Shown: in pieces, positions 1-6,057 of the stretch
How the letters are laid out: each line of letters begins with the position of its first letter
Numbering within the stretch: the stretch's first letter is position 1
NCBI GenBank assembly: GCA_016791465.1
Contig: JAEUWE010000011.1
Coordinates: forward strand, 1 to 16,435
Reading direction: 5' to 3'
Source: Pseudobdellovibrionaceae bacterium
GTDB taxonomy: Bacteria; Bdellovibrionota; Bdellovibrionia; Bdellovibrionales; JAMPXM01
DNA length: 16,435 nt
Program-made: the position numbers and the translations under genes
Notes under the pieces: generated by a model
Databases searched by the model: none
The model's input: only the letters and a program-made list of their open reading frames with translations
Told to the model about the DNA's origin: nothing

Positions 1-693
1 GACCGACCAGAGTTTCGTCAGAGCCGAATCGATCTCATCGATCTGTGCCTTAACCGTGTTCTCTCGAGGCCGACCTGACTCATCCAACGTCGGAGCCCAC
101 GGAAACTGAAGATCTCCGAAATGAAGAACCGCAAAGAATGGAGCTGAAGCGTTCGATTTTTGGATCTGGGCCTGCCACTGCAGAAAGAGATCAACAACTT
201 CATGCGCCGGCCGATGAAGTCGCACATTGTCGGTCGTAATTGAGTCATCGAACATTTCGAACCCCTGATGGAGGCCCGTGCGCCGCAGAAGTGGCGCCGA
301 TCCAGCAAAAAAAGCAGTTCGAAACCCCTCGCGCAGTGCGATTTCAGCAACAGACTCAACACTTGACGACATGACGCCAAGCTCGCCTCCGCCATTGTGG
401 TGAAGTCCGGTCTCATAGGGATATTGTCCCGTTAAAATCGACCCCATCGCCGGCGCCGACAGCGTCGACGTCGTGTAGCTATGCGTAAAACGAAGACTTT
501 CATCGCAAAGCTTAAGAAAACCGGGCGCTTCGCTCGAACAGGTCACTGAGTCAACACCTAGTCGATCAATGACAATCACCAAGACTGAACTCCGATTGTC
601 GACCTTGGTGCACCCAGACGAAAGGAACCCACCGGTTACGCCCAGGAGAAGCGGCAGTGCTTTACACCAGAATTTTGCTCTCCAAGCCGTCAT
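1..693 (-). CDS. Sulfatase/alkaline-phosphatase-superfamily lipoprotein, partial (C-terminus off the left edge)
   Basis: From ATG at 693 the minus strand is open for 231 codons to the window edge with no stop. The protein starts with a signal sequence (about residues 1-27) ending LSSGC, so Cys28 is a plausible but loose lipoprotein site. The sulfatase-like fold is suggested by a hydrophobic strand followed by Asp43 (VLVIVIDRLGVD), a segment STLSAPAMGSILTGQYP at 76-92 that aligns with the sulfatase signature C/S-x-P-x-R...LTG..P, and HFGDLQFPW at 191-199, resembling the usual H..D.H.PY. The predicted nucleophile is Ser79, the signature Arg is Met83 and the usual His is Gln196, so activity and substrate are uncertain. 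The second metal-binding half lies outside the window. It is divergent from the stator gene at 745, 51 bases away, and no clear Shine-Dalgarno precedes its ATG. The family call is fairly firm; a specific function is not. Confidence 0.82.
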   Translation of the reverse strand, partial: MTAWRAKFWCKALPLLLGVTGGFLSSGCTKVDNRSSVLVIVIDRLGVDSVTCSSEAPGFLKLCDESLRFTHSYTTSTLSAPAMGSILTGQYPYETGLHHNGGGELGVMSSSVESVAEIALREGFRTAFFAGSAPLLRRTGLHQGFEMFDDSITTDNVRLHRPAHEVVDLFLQWQAQIQKSNASAPFFAVLHFGDLQFPWAPTLDESGRPRENTVKAQIDEIDSALTKLWSV

Positions 694-707
694 GGCTCAA
701 TGTTACC

Positions 708-737
708 TTGACCGCCGTCGCAGCCCCTAGAAATAAT
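708..737 (+). promoter_or_regulatory. Sigma70-like promoter for the ExbB-ExbD pair, predicted leaderless start
   Basis: TTGACC (708-713) and AATAAT (732-737) each match the sigma70 consensus at 5 of 6 positions and are separated by 18 bases. Transcription would start about 6-8 bases after the -10 box, at or next to the ATG at 745. No AGGAG-like sequence lies between the promoter and the ATG. The transcript would therefore have essentially no leader. This is a reading by eye with no start-site data. Confidence 0.5.
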
Positions 738-744
738 TTATCCT

Positions 745-1389
745 ATGCTTACAGAACGTCTGTTTCACATTGCTCAGGGTGGCGCTGAAATTATCCTCTG
801 GTTGCTGATCGCACTTAGCGTCATCAGTATCGGACTTATTCTTGAACGCTGGATGACTTTGCGTTCAGTGATGTTGAAGTCGAATCGAAACCGAGCACGC
901 ATGAAAGAGGCACTGCAGAGTTACAATCTCGCAGACCTCGAAGATATGGCGCGCGACAAAGAATCTCTCGAAGGCCGAGCGCTTGCGTACGGCCTTCGCC
1001 ACGCGAAAGAATGCGGCACACACGGTCTTGGCGAGATTTTTCAATCCTACGCTTTACTTGAACGCCCCCAGCTCGAACGATCCCTCAATTTTCTTGCAAC
1101 AGTCGGCTCAAACGCGCCCTTCATCGGTCTCTTGGGAACCGTGCTTGGAATTATGAAGGCCTTCAAGGACCTCTCCGCGAATGCGTCATCAGGGAACGAA
1201 GCGGTCATGGCCGGAATTGCAGAAGCGCTTGTTGCAACCGCGATTGGCCTTCTGGTCGCCATCCCGGCCGTCATTGCCTACAACGCCTTTCAAAAACAAG
1301 TGAAAATGGCCATGCAGAGTATCGACTCTGTTCGCGAACTTTGCATTGCATATGCAGAATCAATGAAAAGCAAAAAAGGACAAGCCTAA
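745..1389 (+). CDS. ExbB/TolQ/AglR-family proton-channel (stator) protein
   Basis: This 214-residue protein has the three-helix layout of the MotA/TolQ/ExbB family: TM1 at about 15-33, a cytoplasmic loop at 40-115, TM2 at about 117-139 (ATVGSNAPFIGLLGTVLGIM) and TM3 at about 158-179 (ALVATAIGLLVAIPAVI), with a short basic C-terminus. The TM2 Gly-rich motif and the TM3 AT motif are the conserved channel-lining elements of the family. Such proteins form a pentamer around an ExbD/TolR dimer in the inner membrane and convert proton flow into movement of periplasmic partners. The TAA stop directly abuts the ATG of the ExbD-like gene at 1390, so the two are one unit. TolQ, ExbB and AglR cannot be separated by eye; the surrounding Glt-like genes favour an envelope-motor role. 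There is no Shine-Dalgarno before the ATG (see the promoter entry). Confidence 0.92.
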   Translation: MLTERLFHIAQGGAEIILWLLIALSVISIGLILERWMTLRSVMLKSNRNRARMKEALQSYNLADLEDMARDKESLEGRALAYGLRHAKECGTHGLGEIFQSYALLERPQLERSLNFLATVGSNAPFIGLLGTVLGIMKAFKDLSANASSGNEAVMAGIAEALVATAIGLLVAIPAVIAYNAFQKQVKMAMQSIDSVRELCIAYAESMKSKKGQA

Positions 1390-1797
1390 ATGGCCGGCGC
1401 AGCAAACCAGAATGACGACGAGCCAATAGCAGCAATCAATGTTGTCCCGCTGGTCGATGTCATTCTCGTTGTTTTGATTATTTTTATGGTCACGGCGCCT
1501 TTGGTGCTAAAGCCGGTCATCGACATCAATCTTCCAAAGTCATCGTCCGGCGACGAGGCCCCTGCCGCCCCACTCAATGTTGCACTCAGCGCCAACGGTC
1601 AGCTGATGGTGAACGGCCAGGCTTCGACAACCGAGCAACTGGCTCTGATTGCGACCAAGACCGCGGGGGAAAAACCTGAGACCGCAGCGATTCTACAAGC
1701 TGACAAGGCCGTCACGCTTGAATCGCTGACCGCCATCATTGATGTGATAAAGTCAGCTGGAATTAAGAAAGTCGCTTTCAGCATCGAGAAAAAATGA
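1390..1797 (+). CDS. ExbD/TolR-family stator partner
   Basis: This 135-residue protein has a short acidic cytoplasmic tail, one transmembrane helix (about 18-38, with VDVILVVLIIFMV) and a periplasmic domain to the end. Asp23 at the start of the helix (NVVPLVD) falls exactly where TolR has its essential Asp23 and ExbD its Asp25, so the proton-carrying residue is present. The end (KVAFSIEKK) looks like the usual small alpha/beta ExbD domain. It directly follows the ExbB-like gene (TAA then ATG), with AGGA at 1378-1381 eight bases before the ATG inside the upstream gene. It converges on the vWA gene, 13 bases away. Family call firm; whether it serves a Tol, Ton or Glt-like machine is inferred from context. 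Confidence 0.92.
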   Translation: MAGAANQNDDEPIAAINVVPLVDVILVVLIIFMVTAPLVLKPVIDINLPKSSSGDEAPAAPLNVALSANGQLMVNGQASTTEQLALIATKTAGEKPETAAILQADKAVTLESLTAIIDVIKSAGIKKVAFSIEKK

Positions 1798-1820
1798 GCC
1801 CTAAAAAACTTTACGGCTCA
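1789..1820 (-). terminator. Intrinsic terminator of the vWA lipoprotein gene
   Basis: Reading the minus strand, TGAGCC (1820-1815) and GGCTCA (1800-1795) form a perfect 6-bp stem with a 14-base loop, followed directly by six Ts (1794-1789). The stem begins inside the last codons of the vWA gene and the T-run lies in the last codons of the opposing ExbD gene. On the plus strand no T-run follows the stem, so it should act in one direction only. The stem is short, which lowers certainty. Confidence 0.55.
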
Positions 1821-3574
1821 ACCCGGGCATCAGCCGACACTTTGTAAGATTGGTACTGATCAACACGCAGATTGAGATTAACCTGATTGACCGACGCCGA
1901 CACTTTTTGAAAGTGAAAACGCAGCTCCCCCGGTCCATTCGGATCTTTCTCTGGCGACTGAATAAATGAAAACAAAATCACGTTCTCATTGGCCGCGTGC
2001 GCTAGGTTCGAATTGCCACTCGATTTTGCAGTCGACACTGCCTCAGATCGATAAAGTGGCAAGATCGTTTGCTGATAGCTATAACAGTTCTGCCCTTCCG
2101 CATTCACCCTCGCAAAACGCAGCTTTCCATCATAGGGAATTGCATTTGTTGGATTTCGCCAATTGCGATGCTCGATCAAGATTGTATCGAGGCGAATACC
2201 AAGGTACTGCTGCGCCAGATTGTTGAAATCAACAGCCGATGACTTATTGCGTGTCATCATAAATTCAAAGAAATCTGTAAACCCATCGCCGTCGGAGTCA
2301 AAATTGAACGGGTCAGCATCCTGTCCCATCGCTTCTGTCCACTTCTGAGTCGCGCCGGTCGGAGTTGTTGATTTTAGGAACTGCTCTTCACAATTGTTGA
2401 GCAGGTCAGAGTCACTATCGGCGGTGTCGGTACAGCCCAGCGGCAACGCTTCGCCATAGACAATGTACTTATAGTAAAATGCATCGCTCAATGTCGCCGA
2501 AAAACTATTGCGATTGTACGGGTCAAACTGCATGCCCGCCATGCGCTGCGACTTCGTTGGATCTTCTTTGTATTCTGAATTGTAACGCAATTCATCTTTA
2601 TCACAGAGGCCGTCGGCGTCAGAGTCCGCATCGATCGATCCATCGTCACAAGGGTTGGCGTTGAGGTTGGTCACATAGAAATTTTTTATCATCCACGGTT
2701 CAGAGGTCGCAAATCCAATCAGGTGGTCGATCGGGATTCGACCATCAATGTTGGTATCGAGAAATCTTCCGGCTCCCGCTTGCGCCATTTTTGATAAACG
2801 GCCTGAAGCGACTGCATCCGCCGGCCCATAATAAACCGTCGAAAGCGTCACGCGGCCCATCTTAACCAAGCTATCAACATCGGACATAATCGCAGTTTCG
2901 TCAGCCGGTGCACCATAGTCTGTCGGCTGACCATCAGAAAGGAAAACGACAACATAGGTCGATGCCTGCCCAGGGTTCATCGTGAGATCGTAATTGATGC
3001 CTGAACGTGCCATAGCAAGCGCCGATTTGTACGGTGTCGCTCCAGCATCTGCGGCCGTTCCAATTTTGGTGATCGCAGTAGTGACAGTCCCGACATCGGC
3101 CGAGAACGTCGGTTGCTGCGGACTTCCACTATTGATGTAGGCCTCGGATGTATTACCGTTAAAGACAACCAGACCCCACTGTACGAAGGCATTTTCCTGA
3201 TGTTTTTGATAAAAACTGCTGATCGTATTAACGCGATACTTGTTCGTATCGGTCGTTGAATTTGATCCCGATTTGTCGACGACGAACATTACCTTCGTGT
3301 AGTTCTCATATGTCGATGGCGTTCCAGCACAAATTTCTCCATTTGTTTTTATATTCTCAATCGAGGCCTGTTTGACCAGTGCCAACCGCGTATTGTCACA
3401 GTTCTGATAGCCAACAAGAATGAAGAGTCCTGCGATTGAAAAACTCAATGCCAAACGCGCGGGGCGACGCGAAAGCCATTTTTCTAACCCAAGCTTTGCC
3501 AATCCGTTCCTGACTCGCCCCAAAAGTATCCCTTTCAACACGTTGTTACCAGACCTCTTCCAATCAATACTCAC
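1811..3574 (-). CDS. vWA-domain lipoprotein with calcium-type repeats (candidate CglB-like adhesin)
   Basis: From the GTG at 3574 this is 587 residues. A basic N-terminus is followed by a hydrophobic segment (about 41-55) ending GYQNC, so Cys59 is a possible but atypical lipidation site. Residues 93-290 form a von Willebrand A domain: the MIDAS motif DKSGS is at 100-104, the Thr of GATP at 180, and the second Asp at 214 in FLSDGQ. Then follow three Asp-rich repeats of the thrombospondin-3/DxDxDG kind at about 314-328, 386-397 and 425-437; the first two are bracketed by Cys pairs 309/324 and 381/395. The C-terminal 140 residues are beta-rich and unrecognised. vWA domains bind ligands through a metal ion. 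With Agl/Glt-like genes on both sides, an outer-membrane adhesin like Myxococcus CglB is a reasonable inference. The start is uncertain: TTG at 3502 (codon 25) has AGGA just upstream and would give a shorter signal sequence. Confidence 0.85.
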   Translation of the reverse strand: MSIDWKRSGNNVLKGILLGRVRNGLAKLGLEKWLSRRPARLALSFSIAGLFILVGYQNCDNTRLALVKQASIENIKTNGEICAGTPSTYENYTKVMFVVDKSGSNSTTDTNKYRVNTISSFYQKHQENAFVQWGLVVFNGNTSEAYINSGSPQQPTFSADVGTVTTAITKIGTAADAGATPYKSALAMARSGINYDLTMNPGQASTYVVVFLSDGQPTDYGAPADETAIMSDVDSLVKMGRVTLSTVYYGPADAVASGRLSKMAQAGAGRFLDTNIDGRIPIDHLIGFATSEPWMIKNFYVTNLNANPCDDGSIDADSDADGLCDKDELRYNSEYKEDPTKSQRMAGMQFDPYNRNSFSATLSDAFYYKYIVYGEALPLGCTDTADSDSDLLNNCEEQFLKSTTPTGATQKWTEAMGQDADPFNFDSDGDGFTDFFEFMMTRNKSSAVDFNNLAQQYLGIRLDTILIEHRNWRNPTNAIPYDGKLRFARVNAEGQNCYSYQQTILPLYRSEAVSTAKSSGNSNLAHAANENVILFSFIQSPEKDPNGPGELRFHFQKVSASVNQVNLNLRVDQYQSYKVSADARVEP

Positions 3575-3679
3575 GCCAGCTGGCTCTCATCTATACGCCT
3601 GATGGCCGAAACGCGCTTTACACTCGTATAGAAAATAGACGGTCTTTAGGCCGGGCCCCCACTCTCTATCTCATGAACT

Positions 3680-3696
3680 ATCGGCTCTCATCCGAT
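3680..3696 (+). repeat. Small inverted repeat before the leader ORF
   Basis: ATCGG (3680-3684) and CCGAT (3692-3696) are perfect complements around a 7-base loop, ending five bases before the AGGAGG at 3702. In RNA this is a weak hairpin that could affect access to the ribosome site. The rest of 3575-3700, between the divergent vWA gene and this operon, shows no convincing promoter to me, although one must exist for each direction. Confidence 0.3.
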
Positions 3697-3701
3697 GTAA
3701 C

Positions 3702-3707
3702 AGGAGG
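3702..3707 (+). promoter_or_regulatory. Consensus Shine-Dalgarno AGGAGG
   Basis: AGGAGG, extended to AGGAGGAG, lies five bases before ATG 3713. It is the strongest ribosome-binding site in the window, but that ATG opens only an 8-codon frame. The next gene's candidate starts in its own frame (3727, 3757) are 19 or more bases away. Confidence 0.6.
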
Positions 3708-3712
3708 AGAGT

Positions 3713-3739
3713 ATGGGAAAAATGCGATGGCTCGGCTGA
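3713..3739 (+). CDS. Possible 8-codon leader peptide (MGKMRWLG)
   Basis: ATG 3713 follows AGGAGG at ideal spacing and reads eight codons to TGA at 3737-3739. The stop is 17 bases before the likely start (ATG 3757) of the small exported protein, which has no Shine-Dalgarno of its own. Ribosomes ending here could restart downstream. Alternatives are that the strong site is fortuitous, or that a one-base sequencing error (a GGG-AAAAA run lies at 3715-3722) hides a start fused to the downstream frame. Confidence 0.35.
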   Translation: MGKMRWLG

Positions 3740-3756
3740 TTTTCTATTGTCTCAAA

Positions 3757-4062
3757 ATGAGACTCAAAGAATTCGTGATTGCCTCTGCATACTGTGTTGC
3801 TGCTGCGGCACTCACTATGGGCTTCGTCATGCCTTTAGCACCTCTGGCAAATGCGCAAAATCGAGTCGATCTTGAAGACCTCTCTGTCAAAGGCGAACTC
3901 CTCAATGACAATCGCATGCGAATGACCTCCCGCGAGGCAACTCGAATGCAAGACCGCATTCACTATCGAAAAAATTTTCGCCCAGAGATCATCGAGGAGC
4001 AAGAGCTCCGAATGCCGGCGGAGGAGCCCGCCAATGCTTCGGATGAGGTTCCGTCACCATGA
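3757..4062 (+). CDS. Small exported periplasmic protein of unknown function, first gene of the GltG-like operon
   Basis: Read from ATG 3757 this is 101 residues: a clear signal peptide (basic start MRLKE, hydrophobic stretch to about 30) with a good cleavage site ANA|Q at 33/34, then a highly charged mature part of 68 residues. The mature protein (VDLEDLSVKGELLNDN at 37-52, then an Arg/Met-rich stretch and HYRKNFRPEIIEE at 69-81) has no Cys, no transmembrane segment and no domain I can name. The frame extends upstream to ATG 3673, and ATG 3727 is also possible, but neither has a Shine-Dalgarno and both lengthen the signal peptide. The stop overlaps the FHA/TonB gene start in ATGA (4059-4062), so the two are translationally coupled, and the product probably serves in the periplasmic part of the same complex. 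Confidence 0.75.
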   Translation: MRLKEFVIASAYCVAAAALTMGFVMPLAPLANAQNRVDLEDLSVKGELLNDNRMRMTSREATRMQDRIHYRKNFRPEIIEEQELRMPAEEPANASDEVPSP

Positions 4063-6026
4063 AACAGACTCAGGACGCCACATTTCTCGATAGTCCCGTC
4101 GAAATTACGATCGTTCGCGACGGTCGTCCACTCATGAATCAAACATTTCAGCATTCGCCCATTAGGATCGGACGTGTACTTGAAAATGATATCGTCCTTC
4201 CATTCGACAGCGTCTCACGCTTTCACTGCGAACTTCGGTTCGAGAACAAAAAATGGACCCTCGTCGATCTGAAAAGCATGAATGGAATGAAGGTGAATGG
4301 ACAGCAGGTGGCGAGCGCGACGTTCGAAACGAGCGGCGAATTCGAAATTAAACCTGTCACCATTCGTTTCCAAGCAAAGGCAGCCGTACCCTCCACCGTC
4401 GGTCCCGATGACATTACCAAGTCGGTAACTGGTATCGTGTCTTCAAGCGATGAGACTCTCGTTGGACCCGATGTCCGTCAACATCGAGGCCAACCAGAAG
4501 GCAAGCGACTCCACAATGAGCGCAGCAAGACCGTGGAGCCAACCGGTAGGCCCACTCCCCCAGCTTCGACATCGACTCCCACGCATCGCCCCATGCTCGA
4601 TCTCGACGGCGTTGCCCTGCTCGCCGACGTGCACCCCTCGATCGAAAAGGCAAAGATAAAAGCCGTTCAGGTCACTGTCACTTGGTACGAAGTCGTACTC
4701 TCTGTCGATGAGTTCTGCGCCGGCGAAGACATGATTATTGAAATCAACGGAATCTTCCTCCGACTCGGCCGCGTCGGGAAAGATCGCGCAGAAATTCGAT
4801 GTCCGACGGGCACCGGCTTTGTCGATCGCCCCGGCTCCGAATCGATGCTGCTCCCTAACAATCCGGCCTGCTGGGAGTCATCAGACGGCATTCGCATCAT
4901 GGCACGCTTCGTTCCTCAATCGAAACAAATGCGGACCGGTCTCCTACCAATGATCGAAGAGGAGTTGGTCGATCCGCTCGTCCTTTCCGGTGCCATTCAC
5001 GGCGTCGTCGCCATCGCGTCGGTCACCATTAGCCGCCCGCCTGTGGAAGAGCCGGTCATCCAACCAGAACGCATCGCACGTATTATTCAAACCGCGCCAA
5101 CGCCGGCAATGATCGCAAAAGCGACGCCGCCTCCAACTCCGGTTCCCGCTCCGTCGGCGACACCAACGCCTAAGCCTGTTGTAGCAACAAAACCGACTCC
5201 AGCACCTTCACCCAAAAAGAAGGTCGTTCTTGAGAAAAAACCTCAACCCAAGCCGATGGCTCGCGAAGAACAGAGCGTAGCACCAAAAACCGATCGACCG
5301 CCTCGGATTGAAAAACCTGATAAGATTGCGAAATCCAATCCACCACCACCTGGACCTAAGACAAGCGCACCGCCCGCCCCGACTCCAAAACCGTTTCAGG
5401 CCAGTAGCGTAGGAGCACTCAAAGCCCTTTCGCTTCTCTCCGCAGCGCCGGCCATTAAAAATGATGCAGCCAACACCATCGTTGTTCGTCGCTCTGTCAG
5501 CAGTGCTGACGGTGGTGGCTCAGGAGGCGGCGACGTTTCGACATCAAACCTCATCAATCAGCTTCCCGTTGAGGGCGGAGATCCCAATGGAGCCGTAGGA
5601 GGTCTCGCTCTGAATGTATCCAAGGGCGGCGCCGGATACGGCACCAGCGGCTACAGTGGAAAGACCGGAAAACGCACGGTTATGGGATCAGTGATTGGCG
5701 GAGCAACCTATTCAGAGTCGGCAAAGACTGAGGGTCTGACTCGCGAGCAAGTCATGAAAATTGTCCAGAAACATCAGGGGCAAATTCAGCAGTGTTACGA
5801 GCGCAGCCTCATGGATGACGCCAACCTCGCAGGACGAGCCGAATTTGAATGGGAGATTTCCGCTCAAGGCGCAGTCACATCGGTAGCCGTCAAAGAGTCC
5901 AATCTCCGAAATGGTGAAAAACTCCTCGACTGCGTCAAAGGGGTTTTCAAAAAGATGGCTTTCCCCTCTGCAAAAAATGGCGCGTCAACAACCCCGACCA
6001 TTGGCCTGCCCTTTGGTCGTCTTTGA
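4059..6026 (+). CDS. FHA-TM-TonB-tail protein, GltG-like motility/envelope motor component
   Basis: The 655 residues divide clearly. Residues 13-105 form an FHA domain, with GR at 38-39, SRFHCEL at 53-59 and the conserved Asn-Gly at 75-76; FHA domains bind phosphothreonine. A Ser/Thr/Pro-rich linker (about 125-180) leads to a beta-rich second domain (about 181-290), probably cytoplasmic. A single transmembrane helix at about 307-325 is followed by a Pro/Lys-rich TonB-like periplasmic spacer (330-445), a Gly-rich region (484-550) and a C-terminal AgmX/PglI-type domain (560-655) with conserved Cys579 (QQCYERSL) and Cys625, probably disulfide-bonded. This order (FHA, one TM, TonB-like tail) matches Myxococcus GltG. 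It likely couples a cytoplasmic phospho-signal and the stator encoded just downstream to the outer envelope. It overlaps the upstream gene by four bases. Family call good; exact orthology not shown. Confidence 0.88.
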   Translation: MKQTQDATFLDSPVEITIVRDGRPLMNQTFQHSPIRIGRVLENDIVLPFDSVSRFHCELRFENKKWTLVDLKSMNGMKVNGQQVASATFETSGEFEIKPVTIRFQAKAAVPSTVGPDDITKSVTGIVSSSDETLVGPDVRQHRGQPEGKRLHNERSKTVEPTGRPTPPASTSTPTHRPMLDLDGVALLADVHPSIEKAKIKAVQVTVTWYEVVLSVDEFCAGEDMIIEINGIFLRLGRVGKDRAEIRCPTGTGFVDRPGSESMLLPNNPACWESSDGIRIMARFVPQSKQMRTGLLPMIEEELVDPLVLSGAIHGVVAIASVTISRPPVEEPVIQPERIARIIQTAPTPAMIAKATPPPTPVPAPSATPTPKPVVATKPTPAPSPKKKVVLEKKPQPKPMAREEQSVAPKTDRPPRIEKPDKIAKSNPPPPGPKTSAPPAPTPKPFQASSVGALKALSLLSAAPAIKNDAANTIVVRRSVSSADGGGSGGGDVSTSNLINQLPVEGGDPNGAVGGLALNVSKGGAGYGTSGYSGKTGKRTVMGSVIGGATYSESAKTEGLTREQVMKIVQKHQGQIQQCYERSLMDDANLAGRAEFEWEISAQGAVTSVAVKESNLRNGEKLLDCVKGVFKKMAFPSAKNGASTTPTIGLPFGRL

Positions 6027-6051
6027 GAGTTAGCGTCTTTTCCCGTACAAT
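6023..6051 (+). promoter_or_regulatory. Sigma70-like promoter before the second ExbB gene, predicted leaderless start
   Basis: TTGAGA (6023-6028) and TACAAT (6046-6051) match the sigma70 boxes at 5 of 6 positions each, with the optimal 17-base spacer. The -35 box overlaps the TGA stop of the GltG-like gene (6024-6026). Start at the usual distance after TACAAT falls on or beside the ATG at 6058, and there is no Shine-Dalgarno upstream. The arrangement mirrors that before the gene at 745. Unproven by experiment. Confidence 0.52.
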
Positions 6052-6057
6052 AATCCC

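Noticed and set aside
18..416. 132-codon minus-strand ORF rich in Arg and Ser
   Set aside because: It lies in another frame of the sulfatase-like gene, whose own frame is open from 693 to the edge with recognisable motifs.
3673..3756. N-terminal extension of the small exported protein from ATG 3673
   Set aside because: There is no Shine-Dalgarno, and it would put 28 residues before an otherwise normal signal peptide; ATG 3757 fits better, though not proven.
5100..5400. Pro-rich stretch as a low-complexity artefact or frameshift
   Set aside because: The frame continues cleanly into the Gly-rich region and the TonB-like domain; such spacers are normal in TonB-type proteins.
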